A stretch of DNA of 64,000 nt from contig JAKIWE010000001.1 of the NCBI GenBank assembly GCA_022750195.1, positions 866,672-930,671 of the forward strand, given 5' to 3'. The notes under the pieces were generated by a model that worked only from the letters and a program-made list of their open reading frames with translations, was not told the DNA's origin and searched no databases. Shown here in pieces: positions 18,398-26,753 of the stretch; positions within the stretch are counted from its first letter, which is position 1; every line of letters starts with the position of its first letter. Both the position numbers and the translations under genes were made by a program. This stretch comes from Thermoplasmata archaeon (GTDB lineage Archaea > Thermoplasmatota > Thermoplasmata > Lutacidiplasmatales > UBA184).

Positions 18398-21397
18398 TCA
18401 ATCCACCGGGACTGGAGGGGACTTCCTTCGGCGACGGACGAGCACCGCCCCCACGATGCCTCCGAGCACGACCAGGCCGATGCCCCCGAGGAGAGCATAT
18501 CCCTCCAGCGGGGGCAGGCCGAGAAAAGTGGGGGCGTGGGTGGGCCCAGACATCGGCGAGAGCCGGAAGGTGATCGACACCGGCGGAGTGGCTCCCGCCA
18601 CATGCACCGACCCGCTGCTCGGGCTCGCGGCATGCCCAGCTACCAAGCTGACGTCGAACGGGAAGCTACCGTTCGCCTCGGAGAAACTGAGCGAGGGCGA
18701 GGTGGAAGTCAGCAGACTTCCGTTCAGGGTCACGCCCCAGGACGTCCGGGCGGGAAGCCCGGATTCCTCGAAGGTCACGACGTACTGACCTCGCTCGGAG
18801 GCTGCTGAGAAGTTAATGTCCTGGTGCACCGGGGCGCCATGCGCCGTCAGATTCCCGCGAGAGGGGGTGGCGGAGTATCCCGGAATCACGCCGATCACAT
18901 AGGGGTACGTTCCGTTAGGTACCGCCGCGAAGGAAACGGTGTCCGTCCCGCCATCGGTCGCACGGCTCGCCGGGAAGCCGTTGAAGCTCATCGACCACGA
19001 CTCTCCGGCGGGGAGCCCGGTTTCGTTGAACGAGACGGCATAGGTGACCTCCCGGAAGCTGATCGACACGGCGACGGGGCTCGCCCCTACGACGAAGGGT
19101 GAGGCGTAGATGGGCGCCCAGGTCTTGTTGGTCGTCGATGCCGAGAACGGGTACGTGCCGGCCGTGAGGGAGATCGATTGGGTCGCGCCCGTGCCGCTCG
19201 AGGCCCGGACCGACATCGCGGGCTCGCCGCTGATGTTCACGAACCATGTAGCGCTGCTCGGCAGCCCGGTCTCGGTGAAGGTGACCTCGAAGCTCGGAGG
19301 AGCGAGGGCCTGGGAGAGGATCGAGATCGTCCCTTGGAGGTAGTTGCTCACGTACGTGGTCCCGCTCCCGGCGTCGTACGCTACCCCGTCGGGGTTCCCC
19401 CCCACCCTGACCGTCGACGTCACGAGGTCCGTCATGTCCGAGATCACGCTGACCTTGTCGACCACGCCGGAGGTGACGAACAGCTCGCCCTGACCGGCCT
19501 CGTATGTGATGGTCTCCGGAACGCTTCCGACGGCGATAGTGGCGCCGACCGTGTTCGTCGCATCCGAGATCTCGCTGACGTTCCCGGAGTTGGAGTTCGC
19601 GACGAACACCTGGCCCTGCCCGCTGTCGTAGCTGACACCGAGGGGGTCCGCGCCGACCCCGACCGTCGCGACGACCGAGTCGGTCGAGTCCGAGATCACG
19701 CTGACGTTGGCGGAGCCGAAGTTCGTGACGAACAGCTCCCCCTTGCCTCCGTCGCAGGCGACCCCGATCGGCCCCGTTCCGACGGGAATCGTCCGGACCA
19801 CCGTGTTGGAGCTGTCGGAGATCACGCTCACATTGTTGGAGTCGAGATCCGCGACGACGACCTCTCCTCGCGCGGCATCGTACGCGACCCCTTCGGGGGC
19901 GGCCTGGACGGGGACGGTCGCCACGACCGTGTTCGTCGCGTCCGAAACGACCGAGACCGAGTTCGCCCCGTAGTTCGAGACGAAGACCTCGCTCTTGCCC
20001 GAATCGTAGACGACTGCGGTGGGTTCGATTCCGACCGGGATCGTCGCGACGACCTGCCGGGTCGTCGCAGAGACCACGTCCAACCGATTCGTCGAAGAGT
20101 CGGCGACGAAGAATTCCCGCAAGGCGCCATCGAACGCCACTCCGGTGGGGAGGTCCTCGAGCGCGATCGTGCCGACGATCGCATTCGTCGTATCCGAGAT
20201 GACGCCCACGGTGCTCGAACCGTGGTTCGCCACGACGACCTGCATATGCCCGAGGTCGTACGCTAACCCCGCTGGACCAGCGCCGATGCTGATGTTCCGG
20301 ACGACTACGTCACCGATCGTCGCGATCACACTCAGATTGTTGGTGAAGACGTGCGCGACGAAGACCTCCCCCTGATTCGGATCGAAGACGACGGCCCCCG
20401 GATACGGCGACACGGAGACCGTCGCGGCGATCTGGAAGTTCGTGTCGGAGATGACGCTCACGTTGCTCGAATTCGAGTTCGTGACGAAGACCTGGTTCGT
20501 CTGGCTCTCGTAGGCGACGCCCAGCGGCTCCGAGCCCACCGCGAAGGTCTTCAGGACCGTGTCCGATCCGGCCCCGATCACGCTCACATTGTCCGAGATC
20601 AGGTTCGCCACGAACACTTCGCCCTCCCCGGCATCGTAGGCGATCCCGTACGGGGCGGAGCCTACCGCGATGATCTTGACGACGGCGTTGGTCGAGTCCG
20701 AGATCACTTCGACCGTGTGGGTGTAGTACTGGGTCACGAAGACGGTCCCCTGGGCCGGGTCGTACGCGATCCCCCCCGGAGCGCTCGCCAGCGGGATGGT
20801 CGCCACGACCGTGTCCGTCGTGTCCGAGATGACGCTCACGCTCGCGTTTTCGTAATTCGAGACGTAGACCTCCCCCCGCCCGCTATCGTAGGCGAGCGCG
20901 ATCGGAGAGGTCCTGACCGCCACGGTCGCGACGACCACCTGCGAGGTGTCGTTGATCACGCTGACATTGCCCGAGCCCATGTCGGCCACGAAGAACTCCC
21001 CCTTCCCGCGGTCGTACGCCACAGCCGCCGGCCCCTGGCCGTGACCCGCGAGGAAGTTCCCCGCTTGCAGAGTGTCGTTCAGCAGGACTAGAGTGTCGTT
21101 CACAACGGGGGCCGGCAGGACGGTCGGGACCCGGAGGCCGTTCCCGGCGACCCCCCGAACCGCGGGCTGGGAGCGAAGCTCAGCGTGACGGACTCCGGAG
21201 GCGACGGGATCATGGAACGAGGCTCGGGCGGTCGCGTTCCCAGGTTCCACCCAGCTCGACGACGGGCCCGAATGCCCGGTGGGTGCGACGAGGGCGAAGC
21301 CGAATCCGGAAACCGTGACGAGCAAGCACCCGAGGAATGCGGTCGATCGCGCGGGCAGCCGCCTGACTCCGACCCCGGGAAGTCTGAGCCCCTCCAT
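18398..21397 (-). CDS. secreted YVTN-type beta-propeller repeat protein with 'ETGLP' C-terminal modules and TM anchor
   Basis: Many ~42-aa repeats 'GIAYDxGxGEVFVANxxSxNVSVISDxTxxVVATIxVGxxP'; repeats 'VTFTETGLPSSATWFVNISG','VSFNETGLPAGESWSMSFNG','VTFEESGLPARTSWGVTLNG'; C-terminal TM and basic tail. Confidence 0.85.
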   Translation of the reverse strand: MEGLRLPGVGVRRLPARSTAFLGCLLVTVSGFGFALVAPTGHSGPSSSWVEPGNATARASFHDPVASGVRHAELRSQPAVRGVAGNGLRVPTVLPAPVVNDTLVLLNDTLQAGNFLAGHGQGPAAVAYDRGKGEFFVADMGSGNVSVINDTSQVVVATVAVRTSPIALAYDSGRGEVYVSNYENASVSVISDTTDTVVATIPLASAPGGIAYDPAQGTVFVTQYYTHTVEVISDSTNAVVKIIAVGSAPYGIAYDAGEGEVFVANLISDNVSVIGAGSDTVLKTFAVGSEPLGVAYESQTNQVFVTNSNSSNVSVISDTNFQIAATVSVSPYPGAVVFDPNQGEVFVAHVFTNNLSVIATIGDVVVRNISIGAGPAGLAYDLGHMQVVVANHGSSTVGVISDTTNAIVGTIALEDLPTGVAFDGALREFFVADSSTNRLDVVSATTRQVVATIPVGIEPTAVVYDSGKSEVFVSNYGANSVSVVSDATNTVVATVPVQAAPEGVAYDAARGEVVVADLDSNNVSVISDSSNTVVRTIPVGTGPIGVACDGGKGELFVTNFGSANVSVISDSTDSVVATVGVGADPLGVSYDSGQGQVFVANSNSGNVSEISDATNTVGATIAVGSVPETITYEAGQGELFVTSGVVDKVSVISDMTDLVTSTVRVGGNPDGVAYDAGSGTTYVSNYLQGTISILSQALAPPSFEVTFTETGLPSSATWFVNISGEPAMSVRASSGTGATQSISLTAGTYPFSASTTNKTWAPIYASPFVVGASPVAVSISFREVTYAVSFNETGLPAGESWSMSFNGFPASRATDGGTDTVSFAAVPNGTYPYVIGVIPGYSATPSRGNLTAHGAPVHQDINFSAASERGQYVVTFEESGLPARTSWGVTLNGSLLTSTSPSLSFSEANGSFPFDVSLVAGHAASPSSGSVHVAGATPPVSITFRLSPMSGPTHAPTFLGLPPLEGYALLGGIGLVVLGGIVGAVLVRRRRKSPPVPVD

Positions 21398-21811
21398 TGC
21401 CCGCCGGGTTCGGCAGGGGGGTCCGCGCCTTAAGGAGGCGGATTTCGGTGGGCCGGGGCGAGTGCTCCGGCTCGAACGGGGCACGGTTGGGCCCCGCCGA
21501 CTCCCCGCCGAGTGGGGCCTTGGTCCTCCCTCCGAGGGCGGCCGCCTTGGCGCCCGGGTCGATGGACGGGGACCGGATCTGGAGCGAGTCTGGGAGGGTG
21601 GAGGCCCCTCATTCGGCTCGAGGCAGGCCGACCGCCGTAGCCCGAGGAATCCTCCTACCTGAACCCGATACGTGTGGAGAGCCCGGGGAGGGCCGGACCC
21701 TCTGAAGCGCTTAGAGCGCCCAAGCGGCGGAGGGTCGAGAGCCGTACGTCGGTGTCGCGTCTCCCGTCAGCGCTTCCGGGTGAAAACGGGAGGAGTTGGG
21801 AGGTGGGTTGC

Positions 21812-21950
21812 CCAACCCAGACGAGGCTACACGCCCCGAGAATCGTCTCCCTTTCCAGCGCATTACCCTTGTGGACCCGGTCCCGCCTACGCAGACCGAG
21901 AGGCCAATCGACTGATCTCTACCCTCCGTCACCGTAGGTCGACACTTTCG
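21812..21950 (-). pseudogene. partial, diverged copy of tRNA-Arg(CCT) 5' part plus its upstream flank
   Basis: Aligns with 18071..18200 at about 80% by eye, including 'CCAGAC.AGGCTACACGCCCCGAGAATCGT' and 'CACCGTAGGTC'; anticodon and 3' half absent. Confidence 0.75.
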
Positions 21951-22074
21951 GAACTTCGGGAACTGCGACTACCCTCGACTTTTCGACACGGCCCGTGCCA
22001 GCTCCGGCGGATAGTTCATCACCACGATTCTGCCGACTGGGACGGCTTATTGCTCGCGCAGCGATGATGAGACC

Positions 22075-22728
22075 ATGGAGGATCGGAGTTCGGGTGGGGT
22101 TCGAGCGCCCCGAGCCGTGTGGAGGAGTCGTCTCCTCGCGGGCAGCGTTGGGGTGGTCATCGCGATCCTGTTCCTTACGTCGGCTGCGCATGCGTCCGTG
22201 TTCAGCCCTGCCGTCTTGTTCGGCAAACCTCAATCGGGCCCGTTGAGCCCCCCCCAGACCAGCTCCTCCGGACCCCACTTCAGCGCCACAACGTGCACGG
22301 CCAAGGTGTCGAACGCAACTCTGACGCAAGGGATCGTTCATCTGTACGAGGGGAACGGCAACACCTCGGGATCTGGGTCCGGGCTCATCAACCAAGGCCC
22401 GCCCGGCGTAGGCGCCTATCCGCGCGAGTCGGTCGCCGTACTGAACGTGGTCAACGGATGGTTGGCAGTCTGCGAGAGCCCCGCGTATTACGCTCTGGTC
22501 CATCAGTGGGGCGACCCGAGCTTCCCGTGGAATGCGCTAGCCCAGAACAGCTCGGGCATCTACGAGTACGTCATCGCCGTGAATTGGCAAGCACCGGCAA
22601 CCTCGTGCCCAGCGAACTCGAACTCCGGCGCACCGTGCATGGGAAGCGCCGAGTGGCTGATCAATGTCGCCTCTGGAATGGTTTCCGGCCCGAAAACCTG
22701 GTACTGGGCGATCCAGCCCGCCCTCTGA
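22075..22728 (+). CDS. secreted hypothetical protein
   Basis: N-terminal TM/signal 'LLAGSVGVVIAILFLTSAAHA'; N-glycosylation-like sites and Cys pairs. Confidence 0.6.
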   Translation: MEDRSSGGVRAPRAVWRSRLLAGSVGVVIAILFLTSAAHASVFSPAVLFGKPQSGPLSPPQTSSSGPHFSATTCTAKVSNATLTQGIVHLYEGNGNTSGSGSGLINQGPPGVGAYPRESVAVLNVVNGWLAVCESPAYYALVHQWGDPSFPWNALAQNSSGIYEYVIAVNWQAPATSCPANSNSGAPCMGSAEWLINVASGMVSGPKTWYWAIQPAL

Positions 22729-22736
22729 AAACTACG

Positions 22737-22757
22737 AGGCGGGCCGGATCCCCGCCT
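22737..22757. terminator. hairpin downstream of the 22075..22728 ORF
   Basis: AGGCGGG-CCGGATC-CCCGCCT perfect 7-bp stem, 8 nt after the ORF ends. Confidence 0.4.
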
Positions 22758-23167
22758 AGCTGAGGCGGTCGGCCACCTCCAGGGTTCGGCCCGGAACAGG
22801 TCCTTACCCGGACGGCGGCCGCGGTCCGGAACGTGAGCCCTTGCTCTCCGGTGTCCGTTCATGCCTAGTCCGGTTCGTTCTGCGCTTTCTCGATGAACGA
22901 CGTTGAACCAGGATACACCCCCCCGTGCCGTTCGCAGCGGAGATGGAGCTCTCCAGAGAGACCTCCTGTCCCTCGCCCCTTTCGCGGCCCGCCGAACCGC
23001 CGACCCGAGCTGGTCTGCACGCGCCCCTCTCGGAGTTCGAAGGGTGCGGTTCGTGGCCGATCGGACCGTCGACTAGATTCAGAGGGCGCAAACGCTGGAC
23101 CATCACGAGCGCTGCCGATGGTCACCGAGGACCCGAGAGCTCCCGGCCGAGCCCTCCTCGCACCGAA

Positions 23168-24220
23168 TCATCCCGAGCCGCGAGGCGGGAGCAACCGGTC
23201 GTACCGGTGATTTACCCAGGGCGAGATCGAGGTCACCGAGTCTTGAAGGATCTCGATGCCCTCGAGCGCGTCGCGCAATCGTGACATCGGCGGCTGGCGC
23301 TCCGCGTCGCGAGGGAAGCTGTGCGAGGATGGCCCGGCGGCCTGCCCAAGCGCCAGGATGATGAGACGACCCGACCCGGAGGCCATCAGCAGCGGAAACA
23401 CGCGTGAGGCCTGGGTAAGCGTCGCGAGCAAAGCACCCGCGGAATGTCCTTCCTTCAACGTCCCCGTGATGGCCACGAGCTGTCCGGCAGCTCGTCCTTG
23501 GTACGGCGGGATTCTCCCCGCGTCGAGGAGAACGCGGTGCCGAACGGTCCCGGCCTCGAGGAGTCGACGTTGCGACCACGGAAGTCCGAACGTTCCGATC
23601 ACGTGGCCCGGACGGCCCTCGGCTTCCGCTGCGAACGGGCGATGGACGAGCTCGAGGGCGGCCCAGCTCGTCCGTCGGGAGCTGGGACCCGGGTCGTTCT
23701 CGCCGGGCGGATTCCCTCCCAGTCCGCGAGGGTAGTCGGTGGTCCCCATCGCCCCTGCGACGTGGGACCACGCGCCCTCGTAGTCGAAATAGACCGGGAT
23801 GGATCCGCTCCGTGCGTCCGACACGACTCCGTACGACCAGCCGGCGAGACCGTTCTTGGTCGGCGAATCCACGAACTCGCGGGCCGCACGCTCGCTCTCC
23901 GCCCAAGCGACCCCCAACAGGAACTGAGGGCTGCTGGCGACCACTACGGCGGCGGGGTGGTCCGAGAGCATCTTGACGAACTCCCGGATCCGGTCCGCGA
24001 ACGGTCGAGCCGCCAGGAAGGCAACCCAGGGAAACCCGAACGCAACAGGATCCGGGACGTAGCGGTCGAGCACCCAGGACTCGGCGTAACAACGCCGACG
24101 GGCGGCGTGGTAGGTGGACCGGGGAAGGGCGATGCGTCGGAGCCGGTCGCGTTCGCCTTCGGGCACATCCGCCACCAACGCGGTGAGCACCCGTGCTTCC
24201 GCGTCGGTCAGCGACCGCAC
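23168..24220 (-). CDS. hypothetical protein with N-terminal HTH-like region
   Basis: 350-aa ORF; 'LTDAEARVLTALVADVPEGERDRLRRIALPRSTYHAARRRCY' resembles a winged-helix start. Confidence 0.6.
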   Translation of the reverse strand: MRSLTDAEARVLTALVADVPEGERDRLRRIALPRSTYHAARRRCYAESWVLDRYVPDPVAFGFPWVAFLAARPFADRIREFVKMLSDHPAAVVVASSPQFLLGVAWAESERAAREFVDSPTKNGLAGWSYGVVSDARSGSIPVYFDYEGAWSHVAGAMGTTDYPRGLGGNPPGENDPGPSSRRTSWAALELVHRPFAAEAEGRPGHVIGTFGLPWSQRRLLEAGTVRHRVLLDAGRIPPYQGRAAGQLVAITGTLKEGHSAGALLATLTQASRVFPLLMASGSGRLIILALGQAAGPSSHSFPRDAERQPPMSRLRDALEGIEILQDSVTSISPWVNHRYDRLLPPRGSG

Positions 24221-24346
24221 GTCCGTCGCCTCCCGGTGCCGCGACGGCTTAGCACGCTGTCCAACGATCCCAGGACCCCGTTGAACATGACCTTATGAAT
24301 CGTACTTTGACTCTTCTGTCTCAACGGAGGGAGCTTCGGCCCGACC

Positions 24347-25786
24347 ATGGGGACCCATCGAACGACGAGTTGGGCCACGGTGTTCGTCGCCACCGGCGCG
24401 ATGATCCTCCTCGGCGGACCCTTCTCGGCCCTGGCGGCCGCGGGGCCCTTGTCTCCGCCAAGCACCTCGAACGGAACCGTCCTCTGGGCGTACGGCGCTC
24501 AGGGAGGCTCCAACGTCTCCGGCGTGCACAACGGCACGATGGAATCCCGTAGTGTCTACTTCGGCTGGCACGTGATCCTGACGCAAACGAACCTCTCCGC
24601 GGCCACCTTCGAGCTCGAGATCGTCCGAACGATGGGGTTCACCGTCTACGCGACGTTCTGCAACCCGAACTGCGCCCATCCGATTCTCTACGCGAATCTC
24701 AGCGTGAAGGCGTGGGAACGGTCCGTCGGATTCGCCAACTTCACCACGACGGGCTCCGTCGAACTCAACGGCTCGGCGGTTCCGGCGCTCGCGATCGTCG
24801 ACGATCACGCCTCGGTCAACGGGAACGTGACGGAGTCGTTGACCGGGACCGTGCACCGCCTGATCGGGTCGAGCTCCACGGCGTCCGGCTACACCGCCGT
24901 GCACGACGCCGCGACGGTCTCGGTGGCGTTCTCCCCAGCGCTTGGCTTGATCCCGACCAACCTCTCTCCCCATCAGACCTGGTCGTCGACGAGCCACTAC
25001 GTCGCCACCGGCTCCTGGCTGGGCGGGTATCTCGTCGCGCGAACCGGCTTCAACGGGACGCCGGTCGGGGGGCAGAGGCTGTTCTCCGGGAGCGCGAACG
25101 GGTCCGGCAACCTCTCGGTCCAGGGTGCCTACGCGGGGAGCGAGCAGCTCAACGACGGGGCGCTGACCTCCGCCGTGCATCTCTCGATCACCGGACCGTT
25201 CGACCTTCGCGAGGGGATCCTTCTCGTCCCGCTCGGCGCGGACCTGTTCGGGGGGGCAGGCCACGACTGGAGCGGAGCCGAGTCGAGCGCCGAGACGGCG
25301 GACACCTCGGCGTTGGACCTGGCGCTCCACGGGGTCGGGCACTTCGGGCTCCTCGCGACGGCCACCGGCTACGCCGGGGCGGTCGCCAATCCGAATCAGC
25401 CGGGCTCGACGCCGTCGGTGACGCCGTCCGCGGCTCCGAGCGGCGTCCAGCTCCAGGGCCAGCCGGAGAGCGTCCAGTCGGCCCAGCAGAATTCCGACTG
25501 CCTTGTCACGTCGACCTGCCCGGGGAGCGGCCCACCGTCGGCCCTCGGCCGGGGCACGCTCGGCGGTCTCGTCGTCGCGTCCCTGCTCACCGCTGCCGTG
25601 GTCGGACTCGTCCTAACGATCGCCGCCCGGCGGAGGCCCGTTCGGCCACCGAAGCGACGGAGCGCGCCGGGCTATCCGGCCGGTGCCGCGGGACCTACCC
25701 CGGCCGCGCAGGCGACCTCCGCCGAGGCAGCTCCAGCAGTCGCCGAGACTCCCGATGCGGCCGATCCGTTAGACCACCTCTGGTAG
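24347..25786 (+). CDS. secreted/TM-anchored hypothetical protein
   Basis: Signal-like N-terminus, C-terminal TM 'LGGLVVASLLTAAVVGLVLTIAARRRPVRPPKRR' and Ala/Pro-rich tail. Confidence 0.65.
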   Translation: MGTHRTTSWATVFVATGAMILLGGPFSALAAAGPLSPPSTSNGTVLWAYGAQGGSNVSGVHNGTMESRSVYFGWHVILTQTNLSAATFELEIVRTMGFTVYATFCNPNCAHPILYANLSVKAWERSVGFANFTTTGSVELNGSAVPALAIVDDHASVNGNVTESLTGTVHRLIGSSSTASGYTAVHDAATVSVAFSPALGLIPTNLSPHQTWSSTSHYVATGSWLGGYLVARTGFNGTPVGGQRLFSGSANGSGNLSVQGAYAGSEQLNDGALTSAVHLSITGPFDLREGILLVPLGADLFGGAGHDWSGAESSAETADTSALDLALHGVGHFGLLATATGYAGAVANPNQPGSTPSVTPSAAPSGVQLQGQPESVQSAQQNSDCLVTSTCPGSGPPSALGRGTLGGLVVASLLTAAVVGLVLTIAARRRPVRPPKRRSAPGYPAGAAGPTPAAQATSAEAAPAVAETPDAADPLDHLW

Positions 25787-25932
25787 GCCGGCCCTGGGGC
25801 CTGCCACCGAGCATTCGAGGAGTGCAAGCCCCGGTTTCGACGTCGCCGTGGCCGGTCGGTCGGCGGTCCAGCGATGGAGTCACCCGACGAGCCTAGGGTC
25901 GCCCAGCGCCGCGCCGTGCGTCGCTCTACGTC

Positions 25933-26595
25933 TCACAGATACTGAGAATCAGCGTAACAGTACCATCGATTGTACTGTGGTATCCAGGTCGCCGGGCGCC
26001 CGCACCGAGGGCAGTTGGGGACCTGGGGAGCGTTGGAAGCGGGGGCGGGCGGCGGGGATGGAGGTGCGGCCATGGGGGCCGGGGCCGCCGCGGCCGGCCC
26101 GGGTGCGGCCGGGTACGGCGGGGTCCCATACGGGGAGGCCGCGTACGCCGGGGCCGAAGCCATCGGGCCAGGTGCGGCCGGCATGGGCACGACCCCGGCT
26201 CGTTGGACCTCTTCGAGCTTGACGTAGGCGATGAGGAGAAGGATGCCGACCAGGACGCCGAAGATCAGGGTGAGAATCGCCCAGATGACCATCCGCTCCC
26301 GCAGGCCGACGTACTGGCCTTGTTCGAACTGGGTGAGCATCGGCCCGAGCTGGAAGAAGGCGAGCAGATTGACGACGATCATGATGCCGTAGTACCCGAA
26401 CCCGACGAAGTACCCGGCCGAGTAGTACCCGAAGGTCGCGCTGAAGGCCGCTGCGGCGAGCGCGTTCAGTGCCAGCGCGACGATCCCGAGCACGGCGATG
26501 ACGAGCGCCAGGATACGGCCGACGCTGAGCAGGGACCGAACCAGCGAGACGTCCGGCGATCCCGCGTATGGGCTCCCGTACATCGGTGCTCCCAT
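25933..26595 (-). CDS. multi-TM protein with Ala/Pro linker and C-terminal zinc ribbon
   Basis: Hydrophobic helices; low-complexity linker; 'CPRCGRPATWIPQYNRWYCYADSQYL'. Confidence 0.65.
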   Translation of the reverse strand: MGAPMYGSPYAGSPDVSLVRSLLSVGRILALVIAVLGIVALALNALAAAAFSATFGYYSAGYFVGFGYYGIMIVVNLLAFFQLGPMLTQFEQGQYVGLRERMVIWAILTLIFGVLVGILLLIAYVKLEEVQRAGVVPMPAAPGPMASAPAYAASPYGTPPYPAAPGPAAAAPAPMAAPPSPPPAPASNAPQVPNCPRCGRPATWIPQYNRWYCYADSQYL

Positions 26596-26753
26596 CGTGG
26601 CCCTCTCGAAGCACCGACCCTGGGCGTGCGATATTAATCCTTGGGCGGCGGGGTTTACGAGCTAGCCCGGGCGCCCGCCCGGGGTTGGTCGATCGAAAAG
26701 GTTCGCGGGGAGGGGCGCAGGCGCGCCTACCTCCCCGCAGTGAATTCGTTCGC

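Noticed and set aside
18024-21950. Calling the interval a bona fide integrative element
   Set aside because: No integrase between the repeats, and the shared segment includes the tRNA upstream flank rather than only a tRNA 3' end, so segmental duplication is equally plausible.
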